DNA of 47,645 nt from Acidobacteriota bacterium (lineage in GTDB: Bacteria; Acidobacteriota; UBA4820; DSQY01). Shown piece after piece: positions 26,766 to 35,865 of the stretch (its first letter is position 1; every line of letters begins with the position of its first letter). Below the pieces are notes generated by a model. That model worked only from the letters and a program-made list of their open reading frames with translations, did no database searches and was not told the DNA's origin. The stretch lies in contig JAJYCJ010000007.1 of assembly GCA_021778515.1 (NCBI GenBank), positions 10,498 through 58,142 on the forward strand, written 5' to 3'. The position numbers and the translations under genes were made by a program.

Positions 26766-28967
26766 TCACCCGGCGCCTGCCCCTCGGGCGAGGGAGGCAC
26801 CTCCCGAAGATTCTCGGAGCCGCCTGTTGAACCACGCGGTGAGGAGGAGGCCGAGCAAGGCCAGCAGGCCACCGTTGAGCAGCCCCTTCAGCCAGCCTGG
26901 ATCGAAGCGGATGGCGAGGTTGCGGGCCGGTTTGGACAGCTCCACCTGGATTCGGCCCCACTGGTCGGGATGGCAGGGGACGGCTTGGCCGTCGGCCGTG
27001 GCGTGCATCTGGCGGTACCAGAGAAAGTTGACCGTCACCGGGCCGGGCCCCATGCCGTTGAGGGCCACGTTGATGCCACGGCTAGGGAAGCGGATTGGCA
27101 GGGAGTGGCCGGGATCGCCCGTGGGGAAGGCCAGCGGGTCTGCGCCTTTGAGCGTCCAGACGTCGTCGGGGGAGGCGACGGTATGCGAGGCCACGTCAAG
27201 CCTGGGCAGGTACAAGAGGACCGGCCGCAGGGCCGAGATGCCCTCCATCCCCCGCTCGACTGGGTTGGGCGAGAAGAGGGGGTGAACGGCCGCCTCGTTG
27301 AGCACGAGGTAGCGCACGCCGTAGGCCTTGAGGGCGGCGGGGGTGTCCTGCCGGAGCCTGTCGTAAGCAAGGCGGAAGGGAGGCAGGGATTGGACCAGCG
27401 GGTCGTAGCCGAAGAAGGAGTAGAGGCCGTAGACGACAGGAAGGCCGTGCATCATCGAGAGGCCGTAGCCGGGCAGGAGGGAGCGCATGGGGGCGATGGG
27501 GATGAGGCGCCCCTGGGGCGGCGAACCGGCGTCCAGGGCCTTGGCGAGAGGCGGGGGCAACGCCGGATAGGGCTTAAAGCCATAGGAGTAAAAGGCCGGC
27601 CGGGCGATGGAGGCGTGATAGAGCAGGAGCGAACAGCCGAGCAGTCCCACCGCCAGGGGCGCCCACCGGCGCGGGGTCAGCGGCCTGAGGAGGCGGTCCA
27701 GAACCGCCCCTCCCGCCAGGGCCACGAAGAGGACCATGAAGGGCAGGGCCCGGAAGGGGTTGTTGTTCACGAGAGAGAGGAAGGGCAGGTGGCTCAGGAT
27801 CTGCCAGAGCCCTCCCTGTTCGCCCAAGGCCAGCAGGAAGGCTACCACGGCTAGAAAGAACCAGAGCCGCCGCTGACCCCAGTCCCGCCTCCAGCGCGAG
27901 GTGAGCCACGCCACCAGACCCAGCACGAAGGTGACGGCCAGAATGGTCCCGAAGTAGTAGAACTCGCTCATGTAGCGAAGATCGGTGCTGCCCCAGAAGT
28001 TGGGATGGGGGCAGTGGACCAGCGGGGCCGGGAGGAAGAGTGCCGCGAGGCCCGGTAGGATGCCGCGGCCGTAAGAGGGCGGGCGCACCATGTTGCGGGC
28101 GAAGCTCATCTGGCACCAGAGCAGGGGCGCCGCCAGGGCCGCTGCCCAGGTCAGGGCCGGCAGGCTCCAAAGGGCCCGGCGCCAGGTGATCTCCTCCCAG
28201 AGCACGAGCCAGAGCACCCCCAGGCCGAAGAAGAGCGCTGCGTAAGCCCACTCCTGAGGAAATCCCACCTGGTAGTAGACGCCGAGGACGAGCCCCGTCA
28301 CGAGGGCCCAGCGCCAGCCGATGGGCTTCTCCTTCAGCCAGAGCAGGCAGAGGGCGATGGCCGGTCCCGCCACCACCGTGGGAAGGATCATGTGCCAGCA
28401 CCGGCCCATGATGAGCACACCGCCCGAGAGGACGAGAGCCAGCGACGCGAGCGTGGCGGCCATGGGAGAGAGGCGCAGGCGGCGCGCCAGCCACCACATC
28501 AGGAGGAAGCCCGCCAGCAGGTGCAGGGCCGCGAAGACCTCCAGCAGGGCGTACTCGTCGTGCAGGCCGTATCGGGCGATGGCGTAGGCGAGCCAAGTGG
28601 GGGGGTAGGTCAGAGAGCCCCCGCCGGAGGAGGCCACGGGGCCGCCCAAAAGGCAGTTTGGACTGTAGTCGGGGAACTCGCCCCGCCACAGCGCCCGGCA
28701 ACCATAGAGCATGCCCGGCAGCTCCGTCACCAGCGCGTCGTCCTGCGTAAAGTAATAGGGCTGGTTGACCTCCAGGATGGTGAAGGCCAGGCCAAGTACC
28801 ACGAGGCCCAGCGCGAGCCAGCCCCAGGGACGCTTCGATGCCTGATCTTCTTCCGGCGGGGGTTCCAGCAGGCCGCCGAACCACCGGTCCACGCCCGGCC
28901 AGCGCCGCCTCGCAACCCACGCCGCCAGGCACAGGAGCATAAAGGAAACGAGCCACATCATGAGCAA
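26766..28967 (-). CDS. Large multispanning membrane protein, YfhO-like
   Basis: 733 aa with ~12 hydrophobic segments; GEFPDYSPNCLLGGPVASSGGGSLTYPPTWLAY and PFRALPFMVLFVALAGG resemble YfhO-family proteins. Confidence 0.65.
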   Translation of the reverse strand: MLMMWLVSFMLLCLAAWVARRRWPGVDRWFGGLLEPPPEEDQASKRPWGWLALGLVVLGLAFTILEVNQPYYFTQDDALVTELPGMLYGCRALWRGEFPDYSPNCLLGGPVASSGGGSLTYPPTWLAYAIARYGLHDEYALLEVFAALHLLAGFLLMWWLARRLRLSPMAATLASLALVLSGGVLIMGRCWHMILPTVVAGPAIALCLLWLKEKPIGWRWALVTGLVLGVYYQVGFPQEWAYAALFFGLGVLWLVLWEEITWRRALWSLPALTWAAALAAPLLWCQMSFARNMVRPPSYGRGILPGLAALFLPAPLVHCPHPNFWGSTDLRYMSEFYYFGTILAVTFVLGLVAWLTSRWRRDWGQRRLWFFLAVVAFLLALGEQGGLWQILSHLPFLSLVNNNPFRALPFMVLFVALAGGAVLDRLLRPLTPRRWAPLAVGLLGCSLLLYHASIARPAFYSYGFKPYPALPPPLAKALDAGSPPQGRLIPIAPMRSLLPGYGLSMMHGLPVVYGLYSFFGYDPLVQSLPPFRLAYDRLRQDTPAALKAYGVRYLVLNEAAVHPLFSPNPVERGMEGISALRPVLLYLPRLDVASHTVASPDDVWTLKGADPLAFPTGDPGHSLPIRFPSRGINVALNGMGPGPVTVNFLWYRQMHATADGQAVPCHPDQWGRIQVELSKPARNLAIRFDPGWLKGLLNGGLLALLGLLLTAWFNRRLRESSGGASLARGAGAG

Positions 28968-29123
28968 CGCCCAGCCATGCCGCCGAACCCTCCGTAGGCA
29001 AGGGGATCAGAGCCCGCCCGGCCATCATACCCCAGGAGCGGACGAGGCCGAAGGCGGTGAAGGGTGGAGAGGTCGGCCGCAAGGATGCGACCGCTACGAA
29101 AGAGCACCGGCCATCGAACCCGG

Positions 29124-29275
29124 CGTAGGGGAGGCCCTCCGTGGCCTCCCGCCACCGATGCGGCACCCGGCGAGGATCCGGGCGGCCAGGGACGGCCGCC
29201 CGTACGGACACGAAACAACGGCACCGGGCCCGATCCCGGGTAGCCAGGGACGGCCGCCCGTACGGGCGGCCGTGG
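29124..29275. repeat. GTAG-led palindromic repeat unit plus an extra palindrome
   Basis: GTAGGGGAGGCCCTCCGTGGCCTCCC...GGGCGGCCAGGGACGGCCGCCC, then AGCCAGGGACGGCCGCCCGTACGGGCGG. Confidence 0.85.
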
Positions 29276-29358
29276 GGCGGGCGCCCCCGCCCGCCGCTTC
29301 GAAGGCCATCGTTCACCGGCCGATCAGCGATCGGCCGCTGCATGGGCCACCCCTAGCC

Positions 29359-29481
29359 CGTCATTGCGAGGGCTCTCTCCAGCGGGCTTCAAGCGAAGCA
29401 ATCCCTAGCTTGTAAGACTGGATGCTCAGCCCTCAGTCTCGGAGGAGGGACTGCCACGGCCCTTCGGGCCTCGCAGTGACG
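29359..29481. repeat. ~123-bp TIR element (MITE-like), copy 5
   Basis: CGTCATTGCGAGG ... CCTCGCAGTGACG. Confidence 0.82.
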
Positions 29482-29992
29482 GCCAATCAACGGCCGGACA
29501 CAGATGGTGGTTCCAGCCCCGTGGTCCGGCCGGCGGGAGTCGGCCGCTACGGGAGATCGCGGGACGGCCTTTGTATCGGCCCCATCCTTGCGGCCGATAG
29601 TCCTGACCAAGTCGCCGTCGGGCGACGGCTCCCACGGTGTGCCCACGGGGTTTCGCAGCCGGGGGCGGCCGCGCCACGGCATCTCCCCGTGGGGCGGGCG
29701 CCCCCCTTGCGAAGCACCACCCCCCATGGTGGAGGCGCCTCCAGGCGGCGACCCTGATCCATCGGGACCAGGAGGTCCCTCCTACGGCACCGCGCGTCCA
29801 CCGTCGGGCATCGGTGGTCGGTCTTATGCCGTTGGCCGCGGTGGGCTTTTTCTCCTCATTCCTCACTCCTCACTGCCTTTCGCACGAGCGACCTTCAGGT
29901 CGCGATGGCTCTCCTTTTACTTTTCACCCTTTACTTGACTCCCCCCGGGCCGGGTGCAAAACTGACGCCGCGGAAGGGAGGCTCATGGCGCC

Positions 29993-30784
29993 ATGAAGAC
30001 CGTCATCCTCGCGGGTGGATTGGGGACGCGGCTCCAGGAGGAGACCACCCTGAAGCCCAAGCCGATGGTGGAGATCGGCGGCCGCCCCATGCTGTGGCAC
30101 ATCATGAGCCTCTATGCCTGCCAGGGCTTCAAGGAGTTCGTCGTGGCGCTGGGCTACAAGGGCGAACTCATCAAGAACTACTTCCTCAATTACTACTACC
30201 TGCGCGGCAGCCTGAGCATCGACCTGGGCAAGGGTCAGGTGGAGGTCAAGGACGGCGAGCGAGAGGATTGGCTCGTACACCTAGTGGACACGGGCCCCTC
30301 CACCGAGACGGGGGGCCGCCTCAAGCGCGTGGCCTCGTGGGTTCAGGACGGCACCTTCCTGATGACCTACGGAGACGGCGTGGCCGACGTGGACCTCGGC
30401 GCCCTCCTCGCTTTTCACCGGAGCCACGGCAAGCTGGCTACCCTCACCGCGGTCCGTCCGCCGGCGCGCTTCGGCGCCCTCAGCATGGATGGCCACTTCA
30501 TCTCCCGCTTTGCCGAAAAGCCCCAGGCGGGGGAGGGGTGGATCAGCGGCGGCTTCTTCGTGCTCGAACCGAGGGTGCTCGACTACATCGAGGGCGACGC
30601 CATGATCTGGGAGCGCCAGCCCATGGAGCGCCTCGCCGCCGAGGGCCAGCTCGTGGCTTACCGCCACGACGGTTTCTGGCAGTGCATGGACACTCTCAGG
30701 GACGTGAAGTACCTGGAATCGTTGTGGGAGAGTGGTAAGGCACCCTGGCTAGGCACCAGCGGCCGACCACTTCAGGACGGGTGA
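29993..30784 (+). CDS. rfbF: Glucose-1-phosphate cytidylyltransferase
   Basis: MKTVILAGGLGTRLQEETTLKPKPMVEIGGRPMLWHIMSLYACQGFKEFVVALGYKGELIKNYFLNY; RfbF-type length and motifs. Confidence 0.92.
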   Translation: MKTVILAGGLGTRLQEETTLKPKPMVEIGGRPMLWHIMSLYACQGFKEFVVALGYKGELIKNYFLNYYYLRGSLSIDLGKGQVEVKDGEREDWLVHLVDTGPSTETGGRLKRVASWVQDGTFLMTYGDGVADVDLGALLAFHRSHGKLATLTAVRPPARFGALSMDGHFISRFAEKPQAGEGWISGGFFVLEPRVLDYIEGDAMIWERQPMERLAAEGQLVAYRHDGFWQCMDTLRDVKYLESLWESGKAPWLGTSGRPLQDG

Positions 30785-30785
30785 C

Positions 30786-31904
30786 ATGAACCCTAGGAGC
30801 AAATCTGCGGCAACTGCCGTATTCCAGGCCAGCCCGCCCCTCTTCGAGGAGGATCTTTCCTCGGTCCTGGAGCGGACCCGGGACTTGTGGGAGGGCCTGC
30901 GCAACCAGCGGATTTTCGTGACGGGCGGCACGGGCTTTTTCGGCCGGTGGCTTCTGGAGTCGTTTCTGTACGCCAACCGCGAGCTCGGGCTTGCCTCTTG
31001 CATCACCCTCCTGACCCGCGACCCGGCCTCCTTCGTGGCGCGGGTGCCGCACGCCGCGGGTGACCCGGCCGTATCCTTGGTGCAGGGGGACGTGAAGAAC
31101 TTCGCCTTTCCGACTGGCGAGTATAGCCACATCATTCACGGGGCTGCGGAATCGTCCACCATAGGGAGCGACCGGGACCCCGAATCCATGTTTTCGACCA
31201 TTGTGGACGGAACGAGGCAGGTCCTGGACTTTGCGGCGGCCGCGGGCACCCGGCGCCTGCTCTTTGTCAGTACGGGGGCTGTCTACGGCCCCCAACCTCC
31301 CAACCTCGAGAGGCTCTCCGAGGAGTACTCCGGGGCGCCCCCTCCCACCGATGCGCGCTCTGCCTACGGCGAGGCCAAACGGGCCGGCGAGCTCCTCTGT
31401 GTGCTGCGGGCAGACGCGGGCGGGACGGAGAGCATGATCGCGCGGTGTTTCGCCTTCGTCGGACCGCACCTCCCCCTGGACGGGCACTTCGCGGTGGGCA
31501 ACTTCATCCGCGACGCCTTGGAAAAGCGGCCGGTCGAGGTGGCCGGCGACGGCACACCCTTCCGCTCCTACCTCTACGCCGCCGACTTGGCCGTATGGCT
31601 CTGGACTATCCTGTTCAAGGGCAGGGCAGGTCGCCCGTACAACGTTGGCTCGGAGGAGGCGATCAGCATTGCGGATCTGGCCGGCGCTGTAGCTAGCCTG
31701 GAGGCCCCTGCTCTCGAGGTCCGGGTAGTGCAACGGGCCAACCGCGGCGCGATCGCGCCCCGGTACGTCCCGTGCGTTCGCCGGGCCAGGGAGGAGCTGG
31801 GTCTTGGACAGACGGTCTCCCAAGAGTCGGCGTTGAGACGGACGATGGCTTGGTGGCGGGCCTGTGGCCAGGGCCGCATAGCGCATGGCCAAAACGGTGA
31901 CTGA
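30786..31904 (+). CDS. NAD-dependent epimerase/dehydratase (extended SDR)
   Basis: RIFVTGGTGFFGRWLLE (GxxGxxG), LLFVSTGAVYG, YGEAK (YxxxK). Confidence 0.85.
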   Translation: MNPRSKSAATAVFQASPPLFEEDLSSVLERTRDLWEGLRNQRIFVTGGTGFFGRWLLESFLYANRELGLASCITLLTRDPASFVARVPHAAGDPAVSLVQGDVKNFAFPTGEYSHIIHGAAESSTIGSDRDPESMFSTIVDGTRQVLDFAAAAGTRRLLFVSTGAVYGPQPPNLERLSEEYSGAPPPTDARSAYGEAKRAGELLCVLRADAGGTESMIARCFAFVGPHLPLDGHFAVGNFIRDALEKRPVEVAGDGTPFRSYLYAADLAVWLWTILFKGRAGRPYNVGSEEAISIADLAGAVASLEAPALEVRVVQRANRGAIAPRYVPCVRRAREELGLGQTVSQESALRRTMAWWRACGQGRIAHGQNGD

Positions 31905-31915
31905 GGAGGCAGCCC

Positions 31916-33418
31916 ATGCCTGACCCGATTCCTAACCCCTTCTTCGTCTTCGAGATGGCCAACAACCACATGGGGGACGTTAAGCACGGCCTCAAGATCA
32001 TCCAAAGCGTTCACGAGGCATGCCAGGGTTTCCCCTTCCGTTTCGGGTTCAAGCTCCAGTACCGCCAACTGGAATCCTTCATCCACCCGGCTTACCGCAC
32101 GCGAACGGACGTGAAGTTTGTGAAGCGCTTCATGGAGACCCGCCTATCCGAAAAAGAGTTCCGCATCCTCCTGGCGGAGATGCAGAAACGCGGCTTCCTT
32201 ACGGTCTGCACACCCTTCGATGAGCAATCCGTGGATCTCCTTGTGGCCCACGGCATCGATTACCTGAAGATCGCCAGTTGCTCCTCCACCGACTGGCCCC
32301 TGCTCGAGCGGGTGGTCCGAACGGGCAAGCCCGTCATCGTCTCCACGGCTGGGGCCACGATGGAGGAGATGGACCGAGTCGTGAGCTTCTTCGAACACAG
32401 GGCTAAGGATCTTGCGCTCATGCACTGTGTGGCTGAGTACCCCAGCCCAATCGAGCGAATGCAGCTAAACCAAATCGACCTACTGAAGGCGCGGTATCCG
32501 AAGATCCGGGTCGGATTCTCGACCCACGAACCCCCGGACGCCATCGAGCCCGTCAAGCTCGCCGTGGCCAAAGGGGCGACCCTCTTTGAGAAGCACGTGG
32601 GAGTGACCACGGACAAGTACGCGCTCAATTCCTATTCGGCCAACGCGGAGCAGATCAGGGCCTGGCTCACCGCGGCAGGCCAGGCCTTCGCCTACTGCGG
32701 CGGGGAGGGCCGGCAGGAGAGCAGCCCAGCCGAGGCAAGGAACCTACACGATTTGCGCCGTGGAGTCTTCGCGGCGGTTCCCATCCCAGCCGGGCGGAAG
32801 CTTGATCTGAAGGACCTCCTCCTCGCCATACCGACCCAGGAAGACCAGCTGACCGCCAACGACCTCTCTAAGTACGTGGACTTCTACCCGGAGGCGGACG
32901 TCCCCGCCCTGGCTCCTATCCTCTCCTCATCGGTGCGGAAGGTCGACAACCAGCAGCGTATCTATGACATCGTGGCCCGGGTCCGGGAGCTTATCCGGAG
33001 GAGCGGCGTCGCCGTTCCGCGCCAAGTTGACCTTGAGATCTCTCACCATTACGGCCTCGACCGCTTCGACGAGTTCGGACTAACCATGATCACCGTGGTA
33101 AACCGGGAATACTGCAAGAAGATTATCGCCTTGCTCGCTGGGCAGCGCCACCCCGAGCAATTCCACAAGCTAAAGGAGGAGACCTTTCACGTGCTCTACG
33201 GCGAGATTCAGCTCGAGCTCGACAGCGTAGCAGAGGTGCGGAGGGCCGGCGACGTGGTGACCGTGGAGCGGGGTGTGCGGCACGCTTTTTTCAGCCCCAT
33301 CGGGGCCATCATCGAGGAAATTTCCTCCACGCACTACAAAGACGACTCCTATTACACCGATCCAGTGATCGGGCAGAACAAGGATCGCAAGACACTCCTG
33401 ACCTACTGGTTGGAGTGA
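31916..33418 (+). CDS. NeuB-like (N-acetylneuraminate synthase family) protein fused to a C-terminal cupin
   Basis: TIM-barrel motifs FEMANNHMGD, FGFKLQYRQ, DYLKIASCS, VIVSTAGATMEEM, VGFSTHE, GATLFEKHVGV; SAF-like RRGVFAAVPIPAGRKLDLKDLL; cupin PEQFHKLKEETFHVLYGEIQLEL...GVRHAFFSP. Confidence 0.85.
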   Translation: MPDPIPNPFFVFEMANNHMGDVKHGLKIIQSVHEACQGFPFRFGFKLQYRQLESFIHPAYRTRTDVKFVKRFMETRLSEKEFRILLAEMQKRGFLTVCTPFDEQSVDLLVAHGIDYLKIASCSSTDWPLLERVVRTGKPVIVSTAGATMEEMDRVVSFFEHRAKDLALMHCVAEYPSPIERMQLNQIDLLKARYPKIRVGFSTHEPPDAIEPVKLAVAKGATLFEKHVGVTTDKYALNSYSANAEQIRAWLTAAGQAFAYCGGEGRQESSPAEARNLHDLRRGVFAAVPIPAGRKLDLKDLLLAIPTQEDQLTANDLSKYVDFYPEADVPALAPILSSSVRKVDNQQRIYDIVARVRELIRRSGVAVPRQVDLEISHHYGLDRFDEFGLTMITVVNREYCKKIIALLAGQRHPEQFHKLKEETFHVLYGEIQLELDSVAEVRRAGDVVTVERGVRHAFFSPIGAIIEEISSTHYKDDSYYTDPVIGQNKDRKTLLTYWLE

Positions 33419-33437
33419 GGCGACCGGGAGACACGGC

Positions 33438-34031
33438 GTGCGGACGATAGCCTGGGACGTGGACGACGTTCTCAACGACTTCCAGAGAGAGTGGTTTGAT
33501 AGGGCGTGGCTTCCTGGCCACCCCCACTCCCCAGTCCGGTCCTACTCCGCTCTCACGGAGAACCCTCCGGACCAGATTCTGGGCGTTGGCCGCGAGGAGT
33601 ACCTGGAGTCGGTGGACGGCTTCCGGCGGGCAGTCTTCGAGGCGCCCCTGCGTCCGTCCCCGGCTGCGCTGGCTTGGTTCGAGCGCCACGGGACCAGCTT
33701 CAGACACGTGGTGCTAACCGCGATTCCCCGCTACGCATCGGGATTTTGGGCACAATGGGTGTTGGATAACTTCGGGCGGTGGATTCAAGTCTTCGCCTGT
33801 GTGCCCTCGCCAAGGCCATCGGATGGAGGGCCACCGACGGACGCTACCAAGGGGGACCTCCTAAGGTGGATGGCGAACGTGAACGTGCTTGTGGATGATA
33901 ACCCGGGTAACATCGAGGCGGCCGAATCGCTTGGATTGAAGGGGTTTCTGTACCCCCGCCCCTGGAATGGCCAGCGGCTGTCGGCGGAGAGCCTGTTGGA
34001 ACAGGTCTCGGCCCAGGCTCTTGCCGGGTGA
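33438..34031 (+). CDS. HAD-superfamily hydrolase-like protein
   Basis: IAWDVDDVLNDF (DxD) and VNVLVDDNPGNIEAAESLGLKGFLY (HAD motif IV and downstream). GTG start. Confidence 0.75.
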   Translation: MRTIAWDVDDVLNDFQREWFDRAWLPGHPHSPVRSYSALTENPPDQILGVGREEYLESVDGFRRAVFEAPLRPSPAALAWFERHGTSFRHVVLTAIPRYASGFWAQWVLDNFGRWIQVFACVPSPRPSDGGPPTDATKGDLLRWMANVNVLVDDNPGNIEAAESLGLKGFLYPRPWNGQRLSAESLLEQVSAQALAG

Positions 34032-34041
34032 TAAGAAAGCG

Positions 34042-35814
34042 ATGATAAAGGTTTCGGACTATATTATTCAACGCATTGCCGAGGAAGGCGTCGGCCACAT
34101 CTTCATGCTGCCCGGTGGCGGATGCATGCACTTGGTTGATTCGCTTGGAAGGAATCAAAGAATCAAATACGTGTGCAATCTGCACGAACAGGCCTGCGCC
34201 ATTGCCGCGGAAGCCTATGCGCAATACACCAACGACATGGGCGTCGCGCTCGTCACCACCGGGCCAGGTGGGACCAATGCAATTACGGGCGTTGCAGCTG
34301 CGTGGCTGGATTCTACGCCCATGCTCGTTCTGTCGGGCCAAGTCAAACGGGCAGACCTGATCGGTGACCGGGGGGTCCGCCAGATGGGGTTCCAGGAGCT
34401 GGACATTGTGCGGATGGTGACCGGCATCACCAAATACGCCGTCACGGTGACCGACCCTCTATCCGTCAGGTTTCACCTGGAGAAGGCCTTTCACCTGGCG
34501 CGAACGGGAAGGCCTGGGCCCGTGTGGCTCGACATCCCCTTGGATGTTCAGGCGGCGACAATTGAGCCGGACAGTCTTCCTCGTTACTTGGCGGAGAGGA
34601 AGCCCCGGCAGATTTCCGAAGATCGTTTGGCCCAACTCGTGGACCAGGTCATGGCCCACCTCCGCGTTGCGAAGAGACCCGCAATTCTCCTCGGAAACGG
34701 TGTCAGACTGGCAGGCGCAGGTCGGATCTTTCTCGACGTGACTGAGTTGCTCAAAGTCCCGGTGCTTACCACCTGGAAGGCTCTTGATCTGCTGCCTGAT
34801 GACCACCCACTGTTTGCCGGGCGTCCTGGGGCGATCGGGCAGCGCGGCGCCAATTTTGCACTGCAGGCTGCTGATTTGTTGCTCGTCATCGGCGCACGGC
34901 TCGACTTGGGACAGACGGGTTACAACCACAAGAACTTTGCCCCAAGGGCAAAGAAGATCATCGTCGATATCGATGAGGCGGAAATCAACAAGCTAGACAT
35001 GCCCATAGAGTTGCCTGTCTGCGCTGATGCCAGGGCCTTTCTGTCCGCGCTAGCCAGTCACCTCGCGGGGCACTGTCTCAGTGATTGGTCAACCTGGATC
35101 AATCGCTGTCAGGAATGGAGAAGAAGATACCCAGTGATGCTTCCCGAGTATTCCAAGTTCGAGGATGGCATCAGCATCTACGCTCTGGTCGATGCCCTCT
35201 CCGAGCAGCTCTCGCCAGAGGACCTGATTGTTCCAGGTAGCTCCGGCGCTTGCAGCGAAGTGACAATGCAGGCCTTCCGCGTCAAAGCGGGTCAGCGAGT
35301 GTTCAACTCGGAAGGCCTAGGGCCGATGGGCTTCGGAGTCCCAGCCGCCCTGGGTGGATGCATCGCAAGCGGTGGAAGAAGAACGGTCTGCATAGACGGG
35401 GATGGCGGTTTCCACATGAACCTCCAGGAACTTGAAACAATCCGCCGGCTTGCTCTGCCCATCAAATTCTTCGTGCTGGACAATGGCGGGTACGAGTCCA
35501 TCCGGGCCACCCAGCGGAACTACTTCGACGGCCGGTTCACCGCGAGCAGCCCTGAGGGGGGCCTCACCCTGCCGCCAATCGGGCCGGTGGTGGAGGGGTA
35601 CGGGATAGCCTATGCGTCCAGCGAAAAGTCGGATGATCTCTGGGAGGGCGTCCACAGAGTCCTGTCGGCAACAGGCCCCATCATTTGCAGAGTGAAAGTC
35701 TCAAGCCGCCAGGTGACGGCGCCCCGAATCAGCTCCAAACAACTGGCAGACGGAACTATGGTGTCAACGTCCCTGGAAGACATGTGGCCTTTCCTCGATG
35801 CAGACGAGCTATGA
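34042..35814 (+). CDS. ThDP-dependent enzyme, acetohydroxyacid synthase/YerE-like
   Basis: NLHEQACAIAAEAYAQ (catalytic Glu), GPGGTNAITGVAAAWLDSTPMLVLSGQ, ThDP motif IDGDGGFHMNLQELETIRRLALPIKFFVLDNGGY. Confidence 0.88.
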   Translation: MIKVSDYIIQRIAEEGVGHIFMLPGGGCMHLVDSLGRNQRIKYVCNLHEQACAIAAEAYAQYTNDMGVALVTTGPGGTNAITGVAAAWLDSTPMLVLSGQVKRADLIGDRGVRQMGFQELDIVRMVTGITKYAVTVTDPLSVRFHLEKAFHLARTGRPGPVWLDIPLDVQAATIEPDSLPRYLAERKPRQISEDRLAQLVDQVMAHLRVAKRPAILLGNGVRLAGAGRIFLDVTELLKVPVLTTWKALDLLPDDHPLFAGRPGAIGQRGANFALQAADLLLVIGARLDLGQTGYNHKNFAPRAKKIIVDIDEAEINKLDMPIELPVCADARAFLSALASHLAGHCLSDWSTWINRCQEWRRRYPVMLPEYSKFEDGISIYALVDALSEQLSPEDLIVPGSSGACSEVTMQAFRVKAGQRVFNSEGLGPMGFGVPAALGGCIASGGRRTVCIDGDGGFHMNLQELETIRRLALPIKFFVLDNGGYESIRATQRNYFDGRFTASSPEGGLTLPPIGPVVEGYGIAYASSEKSDDLWEGVHRVLSATGPIICRVKVSSRQVTAPRISSKQLADGTMVSTSLEDMWPFLDADEL

Positions 35815-35865
35815 GCCATAATGCTGCTGGAGGCTCTTCGTTCAACAGAAGCCCGCGGAGGCCAG

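Noticed and set aside
26541-27854. 437-aa plus-strand ORF opposite the YfhO-like gene
   Set aside because: Begins in a GC-rich repeat and is antisense to a convincing membrane protein.
29422-29996. ORFs between the YfhO-like gene and rfbF
   Set aside because: The region is decayed repeat and heptad DNA; no frame has a convincing protein or ribosome-binding context.
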